Shown one piece after another: positions 26,263 to 35,747 of a DNA stretch of 64,000 nt. The position numbers and the translations under genes are program-made. The notes under the pieces were generated by a model, which saw nothing but the letters and a program-made list of their open reading frames with translations, had not been told where the DNA came from and searched no databases. Source of the DNA: Natronomonas pharaonis DSM 2160 (GTDB lineage Archaea > Halobacteriota > Halobacteria > Halobacteriales > Haloarculaceae); contig NC_007426.1 in the NCBI RefSeq assembly GCF_000026045.1, forward strand, positions 1,364,001 to 1,428,000, written 5' to 3'. Each line of letters begins with the position of its first letter. The stretch's first letter is position 1.

Positions 26263-27903
26263 CTATGCAGCGTCGGCCGCGTCGGCGGTTCCCTCACGGA
26301 GTCGCTCAACACGCTTTATCAGAGCGTCGATACTTTCGGCCTGACTGGTAGCCGCCGATTCGACGTCTTCGGCGGCTGTCTCGGCTCGCTCGGAGTGTTC
26401 ACGGACTGTTTCGAGCGTTGCGGTTACCTCCTCGATGCTCGCCGCTTGGTCGTCGTTTGCCTGTGCGACTTCGGCGATGCCGTCGGCGGCCGCTTCGACA
26501 GCATCAGCAATGTCTTCAAAGGCATCGAACATCTCCTGTATTCGCTGGTCGGCTCTATCAACCCGCTCGCTGGAGGTCATTGCCGCTGAGACGGTCCGGT
26601 CTGTCTGTTCTCGAAGCTTCTCGATGCTGTCTGTGATGTCGTCAGTGTGGGACTGAGTTTCATCGGCCAGTGATTTGACTTCGTCGGCGACGACAGCAAA
26701 GCCCTCACCGCTCTCGTCGGCGCGGGCGGCCTCGATGTTGGCGTTCAGCGCAAGGATATTTGTTTGGTCTGCGACATCTGAGACCACTTCGACGACAGAC
26801 TCAATGTCGTCCATTCGGGCTTGCAGCGCGGTAATATCGTCGACGAGTTCTTCGCTGATGTCCGTGACCTCTTTGGCAGCTTCCCGAGCGTCTTGTCCCG
26901 TCTCAAGCCCGTGCTCAGCGGTTTCTTTAGCGTCGCTCGCTGCCTCGTCGACATCTTGGGCCGTGGCCGCGACCTCTTCCATCTGTGCCGAGAATGTCTG
27001 CATCTCCGAGACGGCGTCGTCGACCAGTTCGTTTTGCTCTCCGACGGCGTCGCTGATTTCGGCGGCCGCCTCGACGACCCGGTCGACCGCGTCGTCCAGT
27101 CGGTCGGCCTGCTGTTCGACGCGGCCGCTCAACGTCTGGAATTCCTCGGCGAAGGCGTTGAGTGCGTCAACCACATCGAGCAGTTCATCGTCAAGGGCGG
27201 CAGCGTGTTCGTCTTCGAGTTCCGCGCGGGCATCAAGCTCCCCGCTTCGCAGCGATTCGAGCGTCGAGCCGAGCGTCCCGACCAGCCGCTCGATGGCAAG
27301 TCGTCGTTCGACCTCCTCCGTCCGGTCGATGACCGTCTCTACGACGCCGACCAGTTCGCCATCGCGGTACTGCGGTGTCGCGGCAAAGTAAATGTGCTTT
27401 TCGTCGCCGTACTGGTCAAGCATCGTACTCGTGTCGGCGACACGTCCCATTTCGGGGGCTTCGAGCTCGACATCGTATTCCTCGTGAACCGTTTCGGGAT
27501 GTTCGAGCACCTTGTCGGCCAACGTCTTCGCCCGGCGGCCATCCGGATAGAACATCTCGCTGGCGTGGTCGTGGCCGACGGCTTCATCGCGGGTGGCTCC
27601 CGTTAGTTCCGCGAGTGCCTCGTTCCAAGCGACGACCTCACCCTCAGCGTCAAGAACGAATGTCGGCTGACTGAGACCGTTCAGCAGGAGCCGAACGTTT
27701 TCATCGACGAAGCGGCCGGTCGACAGGCCCGTCCCCGTGTCCGTCCCCATTTCTCGGGTCGTATCAGAATCAGCCGCGCGCTGTTCGCGTGCGTCTGAGT
27801 CACCCGCTGTTTCAATCTTGGAGGCCTCGTCCTGCTGTATGCCCCCGTCCGGTAGCCGCTGTCCGGTCCTCCCTCGTACCATCCGGAGCAATCTTCGAAT
27901 CAT
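26263..27903 (-). CDS. Soluble methyl-accepting chemotaxis transducer with PAS domain
   Basis: A 546-residue halobacterial-type transducer without any transmembrane helix. A variable N-terminal region precedes a PAS domain (about 70-190, LNGLSQPTFVLDAEGEVVAWNEAL) and a HAMP-like linker. A long coiled coil carries the CheA/CheW-binding hairpin NANIEAARADESGEGFAVVA. The cytoplasmic location suggests it senses an intracellular signal, possibly through a PAS-bound cofactor. The ATG at 27903 avoids an unrelated 25-residue Cys-containing extension. No che genes are in the window. Confidence 0.9.
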   Translation of the reverse strand: MIRRLLRMVRGRTGQRLPDGGIQQDEASKIETAGDSDAREQRAADSDTTREMGTDTGTGLSTGRFVDENVRLLLNGLSQPTFVLDAEGEVVAWNEALAELTGATRDEAVGHDHASEMFYPDGRRAKTLADKVLEHPETVHEEYDVELEAPEMGRVADTSTMLDQYGDEKHIYFAATPQYRDGELVGVVETVIDRTEEVERRLAIERLVGTLGSTLESLRSGELDARAELEDEHAAALDDELLDVVDALNAFAEEFQTLSGRVEQQADRLDDAVDRVVEAAAEISDAVGEQNELVDDAVSEMQTFSAQMEEVAATAQDVDEAASDAKETAEHGLETGQDAREAAKEVTDISEELVDDITALQARMDDIESVVEVVSDVADQTNILALNANIEAARADESGEGFAVVADEVKSLADETQSHTDDITDSIEKLREQTDRTVSAAMTSSERVDRADQRIQEMFDAFEDIADAVEAAADGIAEVAQANDDQAASIEEVTATLETVREHSERAETAAEDVESAATSQAESIDALIKRVERLREGTADAADAA

Positions 27904-28123
27904 ATGTTGACAACTATTACCTAGGGCATAGCATTCATTACACAAAAAACAATTGCCGAACTCGAACGGTGTCGGCACGCCCCCGCTCTTGTGTACCGAT
28001 ACACAGGAACGACTGCAGCGCAGCCGCTAGCCGGTGGGAACCACCACCGATTACTTAATGGAGGGCGCTGTACTCCCGCTACTGTCACGCCCCGTCGGCC
28101 GACGGGACACCAAACTACTACCC

Positions 28124-29344
28124 ATGGATATTTCAGCCATTGTTTCAACCGAATTCGAGGAGCTCAGCCCCGATACACCCGTATCGAAGCTCACCGGCGT
28201 CTTCGACGACCCCGATGTCAAAGGCGTCGTCGTCAGCGATGACGGCGACCTTGTGGGAGTTGTCACCCGACGACAACTGACGACATCCCACCATTCGCCG
28301 GAAGAAAAGCTCGCGTCGCTCGTCTGGCACGCCCCGACTGTCGCCCCGGACGAAAACGTTCGCGAAGTCGCACGGCTGATGATAGACAGCGGAACGCAGC
28401 TACTGCCGGTCGTCGAGGGCGATTCGATGGTCGGCGTCGTCACGGCCGACGAGCTGCTCGAGGCCGTCCAGTCATTCCTTGAAGCTGCGACCGTCGGTGA
28501 CGCCTACTCGGAGGAACTCATCTCCATTGAGCCACAGACCTCTTTCGGAAAGGCACTGCACTCGTTCCGCGACAACCGTATCGCACACCTACCGGTTGTT
28601 GATGAGGGCTCTGCAGTCGGTGTTGTCAGCCTCTACGATGTGACCGACATCGCCGTCCGGGCGACCACACAGAGCCAGGGCGGCGACGCCGGCGGCACCG
28701 ACCCCTTCGGCGGCGAAATATCGAGCAGCAGCGGCCGTGCTCGTCGCGGCGGGTTCGGTGCTCGCGAAGGCGAACGCGACCGACTGCTCGACCTGCCCGT
28801 ACGCGACGTAATGGTCACGCCGGTCCGGACTGTCACCCCCGACGAAACACTTGAAGACGCCGTTGCGGCGATGTTCGATGCGGGCGTTTCGTCGCTCGTT
28901 GTCACCCGTGACGGAGAGCCGGACGGTATCCTGACCAAGACCGACATCCTCGATGCGCTGACGTGGGAAGCCGAGGGCAACCGCGCCGTACAGCTCTACG
29001 GCTCCGACCTGCTCGACGACATGAACTACGACGAGGTCGTCTCGATGATAGACGCCTTCGACGATATGGACGGCGGAACGAACGTTCTCGACGCCAAGAT
29101 TCACCTCCACGAGCACAACGAGACACGCCGCGGGACGCCGCTGTTGCTCGCCCGCATCCGGCTGTACACCGACGGCGGCCTCTTTATGGCGTCCGGCGAG
29201 GGGTACGGTGCGAGCCACGCGCTCGGTGAGGCCAAGGATACGCTCGAGCGCCGCATCAGAGACAACAAGACCTACGCACAGACGAAAAAGCACCCCGACG
29301 AGGAGTTCTGGGACAAGCGGTTCGGCTGGTGGCTGGAATCGTAA
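28124..29344 (+). CDS. Four-CBS-domain protein
   Basis: A 406-residue cytoplasmic protein with four CBS motifs arranged in two Bateman pairs (about 1-125 and 225-290), then a C-terminal domain with DAKIHLHEHNE and GGLFMASGEGYGASHALGEA. The Gly/Ser/Arg-rich stretch near residues 195-225 separates the pairs. CBS pairs bind adenosyl ligands and usually regulate partner proteins; the partner is unknown. The ATG at 28124 was preferred over an upstream frame start, because the first CBS-like segment (MDISAIVSTEFEELSPDTPV) begins there. Confidence 0.82.
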   Translation: MDISAIVSTEFEELSPDTPVSKLTGVFDDPDVKGVVVSDDGDLVGVVTRRQLTTSHHSPEEKLASLVWHAPTVAPDENVREVARLMIDSGTQLLPVVEGDSMVGVVTADELLEAVQSFLEAATVGDAYSEELISIEPQTSFGKALHSFRDNRIAHLPVVDEGSAVGVVSLYDVTDIAVRATTQSQGGDAGGTDPFGGEISSSSGRARRGGFGAREGERDRLLDLPVRDVMVTPVRTVTPDETLEDAVAAMFDAGVSSLVVTRDGEPDGILTKTDILDALTWEAEGNRAVQLYGSDLLDDMNYDEVVSMIDAFDDMDGGTNVLDAKIHLHEHNETRRGTPLLLARIRLYTDGGLFMASGEGYGASHALGEAKDTLERRIRDNKTYAQTKKHPDEEFWDKRFGWWLES

Positions 29345-29408
29345 CCGGGAGGTCGCTCCACGGTCCAGCCACCCGCGGATTCAAGGGGAATGGCACGTAG
29401 AATCACGT

Positions 29409-29639
29409 ATGGACATCGACACTGACGAACTGCTGGCGTCGCTGACGCCGCGCGAAGAGAACCCGGCCATCAAGTCCTACCAGAACACGGTGTCTGTCGC
29501 CTGTCCGGCCTGTGAGGAACCGTTCGATGACCTCGTCGTCTGCAAGCAGAACCCGACGAGCCTCAACCTCTCCAAACAGCTTGACCTCTGTGTCGGCGTC
29601 GAGGACGACCAAGCGTTCATCTTTACCCACAAACCCTGA
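29409..29639 (+). CDS. Small haloarchaeal protein with Cys pair
   Basis: A 76-residue protein with a CPAC motif and two further cysteines (VVCKQ, DLCVG), which may form a zinc knuckle. The N-terminal half is acidic with a helical start (MDIDTDELLASLTP). It resembles conserved small haloarchaeal proteins of unknown role. Confidence 0.7.
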   Translation: MDIDTDELLASLTPREENPAIKSYQNTVSVACPACEEPFDDLVVCKQNPTSLNLSKQLDLCVGVEDDQAFIFTHKP

Positions 29640-29660
29640 CTGGCGGTACAGCCAAGCGCT

Positions 29661-29861
29661 TCAGCCGTCGTCATCGTTGGCCCACGGACCGACGCCGAAG
29701 AGCGTCCCGGCGGCCCAGCCGACCAGAAGCGGCGTAACGACGACCAGTCCACCGATGCCGACATACCGGACTGGCGGCTGCTGCAGCGCCAGATAGAGCA
29801 GATACAGCGAGCCGAGAATCGGCCACGCCGACCGCAGGGCCGACCGAACCTTCGGGAACAT
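29661..29861 (-). CDS. Small two-helix membrane protein
   Basis: A 66-residue protein with two hydrophobic segments (about 12-26 and 33-52) and an acidic C-terminus (WANDDDG). The ATG at 29861 was chosen over one 60 bases upstream, whose extension is polar and basic. It lies between two plus-strand genes. Not recognised. Confidence 0.65.
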   Translation of the reverse strand: MFPKVRSALRSAWPILGSLYLLYLALQQPPVRYVGIGGLVVVTPLLVGWAAGTLFGVGPWANDDDG

Positions 29862-29972
29862 ACCATCGGCTCGCCGCGGCAGCGCCCTGAAGCTTCCGGC
29901 CTCACGTTGGTCGTGGCGCAACCGGCCGGAACCAAAAGGGACACCCCGCTGGCCCTCGTTGGGCCGACTACT

Positions 29973-30452
29973 ATGGTAGCAGAAGGCGACGACGCACCCG
30001 ACTTTACGGCACCGGTTCGAACGTCCGACGGCAACATTTCCGAGTTCACGCTCTCAGAAGCGCTTGCGGACGGCCCAGTCGTGCTGGCGTTCTTCCCGGG
30101 CGCGTTCACAAGCGTTTGCACCGGCGAGATGACAACGCTGCGTGACCGGCTTGACGACATCGAAGCCGGCGGGGCGAGCCTCTACGGCGTCAGCATCGAC
30201 TCCCCGTTCTCGCTCGGCGAGTTCGCCGAGCAAAACGACCTTGAGTTCCCGCTCATCGGCGACACCAACAAGGAAGTCATCGACGCCTACGATGTCGTCA
30301 TGGACTTCGAGGACCTCGGTATCGAGGGCGTCGCAAAGCGGTCCGTCTTCGTCGTCGACGAAGACGGCACCGTCACCTACAGCTGGGTCTCCGACGACCC
30401 CGGCGTCGAGCCCGACTACGACGAACTCGAAGCCGCCGCCAACGACGCCTGA
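29973..30452 (+). CDS. 1-Cys-type peroxiredoxin
   Basis: A 159-residue thioredoxin-fold peroxiredoxin reducing hydrogen peroxide or organic peroxides. The peroxidatic cysteine is Cys49 in FPGAFTSVCTGEM. No other cysteine exists in the protein, so it must be regenerated by an external thiol. The family is AhpE/BCP-like. The ATG at 29973 fits the conserved start DDAPDFTAPV. T-rich sequence follows the stop. Confidence 0.9.
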   Translation: MVAEGDDAPDFTAPVRTSDGNISEFTLSEALADGPVVLAFFPGAFTSVCTGEMTTLRDRLDDIEAGGASLYGVSIDSPFSLGEFAEQNDLEFPLIGDTNKEVIDAYDVVMDFEDLGIEGVAKRSVFVVDEDGTVTYSWVSDDPGVEPDYDELEAAANDA

Positions 30453-30494
30453 GGAAGCCGTCGCTTTTTCGTTGCGCCCGTCGATAGCCACTGC

Positions 30495-31313
30495 ATGGAC
30501 GAGGCTGCTGACAGCTGTGCGACCGGCCGCACGTACAACCCAGAAGCCGACCACGCGTTCCCGGACGAACGTGTCAATGAGGTACTGGACCGCATCGAAA
30601 ACGACGAGGAAATAACGGCGTATCTTGCGGCACAGAACGTCAATCCGGTCGACCGGATGGGATACAACGACCACGGCAGGAAACACATCGAAATCGTCCG
30701 GAATGCCGCACTGTCGCTGTACGATTTGCTGAAAGCCGGCGGCGTCGAATTCGACGGGGCCCGCCAGCAGGGCCTCGACGAGGCCGACGAAGCAGTCATT
30801 ATTGCCCTTGCTGCGACGCTACATGACATCGGCCATGTCGTGCATCGCGATGACCACCCCTACTACTCGCTGCCGCTCGCCGCGGACATCCTTGACCGGT
30901 TTCTCGACGGCCTCGGGTATTATGACCCCGCAGAAACCGTTCGGCTAAAGGGCGAAATCCTGCACGCCATCCTCTGTCACCACAGCGAGGAGCAGCCGTT
31001 GACTCGGGAGGCCGGCATCGTCAGAGTCGCCGACGCGCTGGACATGGAACGGGGCCGCTCGCGCATTCCCTACGAGCAAGGCGGCCGCGGCATCAACACC
31101 ATTTCGAGCCGTGCCATCACGTCAGTGGCACTGTGCCCCGGCGAGTCGACCCCTGCGATGGTCGAAATCGAGATGACCGACGCCGCGGGCGTCTATCAGG
31201 TCGACGAGCTACTGAAACACAAACTGGACGACTCTCGCATCGAATCGTTTGTCCGCATTGTCGCGGTCAACACCGACCGCGGAGAAGATCTCATCGAGCG
31301 AATCGAGCTGTAG
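30495..31313 (+). CDS. HD-domain phosphohydrolase
   Basis: A 272-residue HD-superfamily protein. The metal site is visible as His60/His64 (NDHGRKHI), the His110-Asp111 pair (ATLHDIGHV) and downstream ILCHHSEEQ. ADALDMERGRSRIPYEQGG follows. Such proteins hydrolyse phosphomonoesters or phosphodiesters, often nucleotides; substrate is unknown. It ends six bases before the convergent RecA-like gene. Confidence 0.85.
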   Translation: MDEAADSCATGRTYNPEADHAFPDERVNEVLDRIENDEEITAYLAAQNVNPVDRMGYNDHGRKHIEIVRNAALSLYDLLKAGGVEFDGARQQGLDEADEAVIIALAATLHDIGHVVHRDDHPYYSLPLAADILDRFLDGLGYYDPAETVRLKGEILHAILCHHSEEQPLTREAGIVRVADALDMERGRSRIPYEQGGRGINTISSRAITSVALCPGESTPAMVEIEMTDAAGVYQVDELLKHKLDDSRIESFVRIVAVNTDRGEDLIERIEL

Positions 31314-31318
31314 CGAGT

Positions 31319-31912
31319 CTATTCTTCGAAGCCGGTCCCACGGACCGTAATGTCGTCGTCCGTGACTTCGGCCTCGCAGTCGAAGACCGCACGGATGGTG
31401 TTGTGTGCCTGGTCTTCGTGCATCGACGGGTCCATCGCGAAGACGCCGAGCATGTCTCCGGAGCGGATACGGGCAGTGAAAACATGCAGGAAGCGGAACA
31501 TCGTCCGCAGTTCGGCGTACATCAGCGCTGTCGAGACGGACGCAAACCCGATACGGGCACGGACGGATTCATCTTCGCTGTCTTGGTCGAGTAGCTTGGC
31601 GAACTCGAGGCTGATACCCGTCAGGTCACCGGGTGAGCTTAGCTGCCGAACCGGCACGCCCTCGACATCAGCCTCGGTACTCGTACAGTCGATAATCCCG
31701 AGCTGGTCGCGGTCGGCCCCGCGGCGTTCGAGCTCCTTGACGACCTGCTGTGCCCCCATATTCATCGTGATGACAATTGCGCGCTCGCCGTCCTCGGGCG
31801 CGACCGCATCGAGGAGCCGCTGGTTCGTTACCGTCGACGCACCGGTCATCAGCAGGCTCACGCCTTCATCGAAGGCCGATGCGTTGCCGAGGTCAGTCGT
31901 CGAGTAGCTCAT
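31319..31912 (-). CDS. RecA-superfamily-like protein without a functional P-loop
   Basis: A 197-residue protein with the layout of small KaiC/RAD55-like haloarchaeal proteins (SLLMTGAS near the start, then alternating strands and helices). At the Walker A position it reads TGASTVTNQRL, with no GK[TS], so ATP binding is unlikely. It overlaps the HalX response regulator by four bases and is probably co-regulated with it. A regulatory or scaffolding partner role is inference. Confidence 0.7.
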   Translation of the reverse strand: MSYSTTDLGNASAFDEGVSLLMTGASTVTNQRLLDAVAPEDGERAIVITMNMGAQQVVKELERRGADRDQLGIIDCTSTEADVEGVPVRQLSSPGDLTGISLEFAKLLDQDSEDESVRARIGFASVSTALMYAELRTMFRFLHVFTARIRSGDMLGVFAMDPSMHEDQAHNTIRAVFDCEAEVTDDDITVRGTGFEE

Positions 31913-32517
31913 TCGTCGTCACCTCCTCGTTCGGCGTCGTCCTCACCGTCCTCGATATCACGGACCATCGCGACGAAGTCGTCGTCTTCCATGTCCGGCA
32001 TCGCGGCGTCGAGGTCACCCCGGAGCTCGTCGATGCGCTCCTGTAGTTCGCTAAACTCCTCGCTTTCGTCGAGTTCTTCCTTGGGCTTCGAGGACCGCAG
32101 CGCCGCTTGCTTCGAGGACAGCGCATACAGTTCCTGCTCGATCTCGTCGAAGGCCGTCCGCGAGAGCAGTCCTTCGACGGTCTCGACGAGTTCCTCGCGC
32201 TCGACAGGCTTTGTGAGGTAGTCGTCGAACCCCATCGAGATAACGTCGAAGTCGGGCTCGACGGCGGTTACCATCGCGACCTTACAATCCGGGACCTCCT
32301 CTCGGAGGTGTTCGAGCACCTCGTCACCGCTCATGCCGGGCATTAGCCGGTCCAAAAGTGCAACGTCAATGTCGTCGCGGAACTGTTCGAGGGCTTCCTC
32401 CCCACCCGTCGCAGTCAGGACCTCGTAGTCGTTTTCGAGCCACCGAACGTAGAGTTCGATGAGGGCACGCTCGTCTTCGACGACGAGGACCGTCGGTTTG
32501 TCATCTCCATCGGCCAT
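31909..32517 (-). CDS. Response regulator with HalX domain
   Basis: A 202-residue protein with a receiver domain (about 8-125; acidic pair in VEDE, phospho-acceptor Asp in VALLDRLMPGMSGDE, conserved Lys in LTKPV) followed by a HalX-type coiled coil (REELVETVEGLLSRTAFDE onward). No DNA-binding domain follows, so output is through protein contacts. It lies downstream of the pilus-like operon and is coupled to the RecA-like gene. Confidence 0.88.
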   Translation of the reverse strand: MADGDDKPTVLVVEDERALIELYVRWLENDYEVLTATGGEEALEQFRDDIDVALLDRLMPGMSGDEVLEHLREEVPDCKVAMVTAVEPDFDVISMGFDDYLTKPVEREELVETVEGLLSRTAFDEIEQELYALSSKQAALRSSKPKEELDESEEFSELQERIDELRGDLDAAMPDMEDDDFVAMVRDIEDGEDDAERGGDDE

Positions 32518-32604
32518 CCTTTGTGCACCGTTTTGAGAGGCTATGTGATATGTATTCCGGGAACAATCGCGTGGTGAAACAGAAGCAAACGACTGAAACC
32601 CACG

Positions 32605-33726
32605 CTAATTGACGGTTACATCGATATCGAATTCGTCAACTGCACCCGCATCAGGTGCGTCAATGGTTATTGTGTCGTCCTCGTCGCTGGCTTCGTACGT
32701 GACGATTGCTTGCCCGTTAGCGTCGGTCGCAGCTGGGCCACTTGCATCGCCCTCGTTGGCCTCGTACTCCAATTCAACGCCGCTTACAGGGTTGTTGTAC
32801 CTGTCTCGTACTTCGATCGGTATCTCCACCGTTTCGTCTTCGTCGACTGTTACTGCGTTACCGGTCTCAGTCGGGTAGATGTATTCTGCATCCGCCGAGG
32901 CGACGGCGCTCCCGACCCCGACCTGTGACATCCGTAGCTCAAAGTTTTCGTGGGCGTCCTCGTCGATTTCGATGACAATGTCGTCACCCGAGTCGCTGAC
33001 CGTAACAGCGTCCTCGTCCTCGAACACGGTTTCTTCCCACTCGGTAGCATCGAGGTTGCTCGGTACTGTAATTTCAATATCATCGGTCGGTTCTACCGTG
33101 ACCGTTCGTGACGGCGCGCTCGCTGGAATCGTATCGAGCGTAATCGAGCCGCTTGTAGCCTGTGAAACGTCGCCAGCATAGAACATGAGGTTGATGTTGT
33201 TGCCGCTGACGACCGCACCAGTGTTTTCGACGACCTGTGCGTCAGGGAAGCTGTTATACAGGATGCCGTATTCGAGCGCGGTCACCGGTGGGTTCTGATA
33301 CTCGTTGTATATCGGTTCGTATTCGATACGGCTGGTTTCGAGTTCGTCTATTTCACCGTCGATGTGCGCATCACGGATGATATCGTCGGTGGCCTCGACG
33401 TTCTCAATTGTCACCTCACCGTCTTCGACCGTCCGAACCGTTCCGGCAGGGTTCGGCGGGTTGAAGAACAGCAACCGCGAGGGGTAGGTCGTACCGGCAC
33501 GGATGCCGACCGATTCGGTCGTCCCGTGGGCTGCCGTCCGGGAGGCCGCCTCTTGGAACTCGATGAGGTCGTTTTGGACCTCTTGGTTGTGGTTGAACTC
33601 GATTTCCTCGTTTGCGGTCGGGATAGCTTGTGTCTGGAGTATCGCAAGCACGGCGACAAGCAACCCGAAAAGCAGGATTGCGCCGACGACCTCCGATACG
33701 CCTCTGGTGTCTGTTGTAAGCGACAT
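32605..33726 (-). CDS. Pilin-like surface protein with bacterial Ig-like domain
   Basis: A 373-residue exported protein. The N-terminus (RGVSEVVGAILLFGLLVAVLA) is the class III/archaeal pilin-type signal with one hydrophobic helix. A beta-rich ectodomain follows. The last 85 residues form an Ig-like domain (VEIPIEVRDRYNNPVSGVEL, TDANGQAIVTYEAS). It starts two bases after the platform-protein stop, so it belongs to the same operon. It may be a minor pilin or adhesin of that machine. Confidence 0.8.
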   Translation of the reverse strand: MSLTTDTRGVSEVVGAILLFGLLVAVLAILQTQAIPTANEEIEFNHNQEVQNDLIEFQEAASRTAAHGTTESVGIRAGTTYPSRLLFFNPPNPAGTVRTVEDGEVTIENVEATDDIIRDAHIDGEIDELETSRIEYEPIYNEYQNPPVTALEYGILYNSFPDAQVVENTGAVVSGNNINLMFYAGDVSQATSGSITLDTIPASAPSRTVTVEPTDDIEITVPSNLDATEWEETVFEDEDAVTVSDSGDDIVIEIDEDAHENFELRMSQVGVGSAVASADAEYIYPTETGNAVTVDEDETVEIPIEVRDRYNNPVSGVELEYEANEGDASGPAATDANGQAIVTYEASDEDDTITIDAPDAGAVDEFDIDVTVN

Positions 33727-33728
33727 GG

Positions 33729-35747
33729 TTAGATGAGCATGAAGACCGCGACGGTGACTGCGACGAGGCCGACGCTGTATTTCAGCCCCGAGACGATGCT
33801 GTTTTCGGCAAGCTTGCCGGCGAGCAGCCCGCTACCGATGCCCTGGATGAGCGCCGAGTGGAAAAAGACCGTCCGGAACAGGTCGACGGGGACCTCCTGT
33901 ACGTCGCCGAAGCCGCCCGCACCGGCCTCAGTACTGACCTCTTCGGTGCCGGTGAGCTCTTCGCTTATCGGCGTCAGGTAGCTCACGTCGAGCAACACCA
34001 CCACAGCCAGATAGACGAGGAAGCCGATGATGACGATGGCCATGTACGCGTTCATCTCGTTGCGCCGTTTTCGCTCGATTTCGTAGCGGTTCCTCGTGTC
34101 TTCGGCGGCAATCGAGATGATTTTCGAAAGGTCGCTGGAGGCGTGGTTGCCTTTTGCCAGCAGCTTCATCGTCCGGGTAACCTGTGGAACGTCGAGCCGA
34201 TTGGCGAATTTCAGCAGCGACCGTTCGACGTCGTGGTTCCAGCGGATGTCGTTTCTGACCATCCGGAGCTCCTTGCCGAGGACGCCCTCGCTCCATCGGG
34301 AGACGAGGTTCAGCGCCTCGACGAGTGGAATCCCCATCTGGTTCGCGCTCGAAAGGATGTTCAGCGTGTCGGGGAACCGCTCGTTGATTTTCTGCTCCCG
34401 TCGGCGCTCTCGCTCGTAGAGCACCATCAGCGGCACCGTTGCCACGAGGAACGGCAGGACGAAGAGCAACGTCGTCGACCGGATGGGGGCATCGAGCAGC
34501 CCCGCAACCGAAAGCGGGACCGCACCGGTAGCGACGACAACGACAAGAGCCACAAGCGACAGCGGCACCGAGACGGCAAGCGACAACAGCGGGTCCTGTG
34601 CTTTGATGTACTGTATCGGCCGACCGAGCATTTCCCGGCGGGCCTGCTTGCGCTTGCGCGACTCGTACTCCTGATATTTCTGCTCCGACTTGAGGAGCCG
34701 GCTCCATTCGCGGTCGGTGTCGATGTCCTCGATTTCGAGGTCGAAGTCGTGCTGTGCGTACGGCGCAGAGAGTACGTCGACAAACAGAATAAACAGCAGC
34801 ATCGCCAGTGGAAGACACAGATAGATAATGAACTGCGCCATCGCGATGGCACCGCCGCCGAGCAGCGTCACCATCAGCAGCATGACGATGACGAAAAGCG
34901 GCGCAGCGACGAAGACGACGATGTAAATCTCGGAGAGAATCGAAAGCGTCGAGAGGAAATTCTCCTGTTCTTCTCTGGCTTCCTCCATGTAGGTCTCGGC
35001 TTCGTCCTCAAGGAAGGCCGAGAAGTCGCTGCCGGAGTCGACAACGGAAATCGTATCGTCGAGGAACTGTTCGAGGTTCTCGCTGGGGGTGAGGTTGCGG
35101 GCGTCCCGCAGCGCCGCAAAGAGGTCGTTGCCGAACAGCTCGACGTCGCGGACAATCATATCGAACTCGTCGGAGACGGCTCCGTAGACCTCGTCTGCCT
35201 CGGCCAGTTCCTCCATCACCTCGAAGGTGTTCATCCCGCCGTGGCTCAGCGCGTACATGTAGACGATGGCGTGGGGCAGCATAACGTCGATATTCCGCTT
35301 GCGGGTGTCCTTGCGGAACCACGGATAGTAGTAGCCGGCCATGAGCGTCCCGCCGGCGAAGAGGCCGACGGTGCCGACAACGATGAGACTGTTGAGCAGC
35401 GTCGTCACCGGACCAGCCGAAAGGCCGAGCCCAGCCCAGATGCCACCCGCCGAGAGCGCCACCGCAAGCGTTCCGCCAACAAGCAGCCCGATGACAGCCG
35501 CGACAACGGTGTACAGGACGACCTTGGTCAGGTAGATGTCGTAGGTATGGCCCATCCGGGCCTGATTGAGCCACCGCTGGAGCTGGCGGAACCGGTCGGG
35601 GTTCATCAGGAACCAGGTGCGGACGTAGCCGTGCTGGTCCCGGAGCCGCTCTTGGTCGGCTTCCGAGAGGTCGTGCCGTTCCGGGAAGTACTGCTCTAGC
35701 TCGTAGTCCGGAACCGGAGCGGCCTCTTCGAGGTCCGGTTGGCTCAT
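33729..35747 (-). CDS. Type IV pilus/secretion platform protein (PilC/TadC/FlaJ family)
   Basis: A 672-residue multi-pass membrane protein with two type II secretion F domains (about 95-330 and 400-640), each preceding or containing hydrophobic helices. Motifs such as HGGMNTFEVMEELAEADEVYG are typical of archaeal PilC-like proteins. It forms the inner-membrane base on which the ATPase acts. It overlaps the ATPase gene by four bases and precedes the pilin-like gene. Confidence 0.9.
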   Translation of the reverse strand: MSQPDLEEAAPVPDYELEQYFPERHDLSEADQERLRDQHGYVRTWFLMNPDRFRQLQRWLNQARMGHTYDIYLTKVVLYTVVAAVIGLLVGGTLAVALSAGGIWAGLGLSAGPVTTLLNSLIVVGTVGLFAGGTLMAGYYYPWFRKDTRKRNIDVMLPHAIVYMYALSHGGMNTFEVMEELAEADEVYGAVSDEFDMIVRDVELFGNDLFAALRDARNLTPSENLEQFLDDTISVVDSGSDFSAFLEDEAETYMEEAREEQENFLSTLSILSEIYIVVFVAAPLFVIVMLLMVTLLGGGAIAMAQFIIYLCLPLAMLLFILFVDVLSAPYAQHDFDLEIEDIDTDREWSRLLKSEQKYQEYESRKRKQARREMLGRPIQYIKAQDPLLSLAVSVPLSLVALVVVVATGAVPLSVAGLLDAPIRSTTLLFVLPFLVATVPLMVLYERERRREQKINERFPDTLNILSSANQMGIPLVEALNLVSRWSEGVLGKELRMVRNDIRWNHDVERSLLKFANRLDVPQVTRTMKLLAKGNHASSDLSKIISIAAEDTRNRYEIERKRRNEMNAYMAIVIIGFLVYLAVVVLLDVSYLTPISEELTGTEEVSTEAGAGGFGDVQEVPVDLFRTVFFHSALIQGIGSGLLAGKLAENSIVSGLKYSVGLVAVTVAVFMLI

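Noticed and set aside
33858..35699. Long plus-strand frame opposite the platform protein
   Set aside because: GC-rich codon bias opens antisense frames; the composition is random and rich in Arg, Asp and His.
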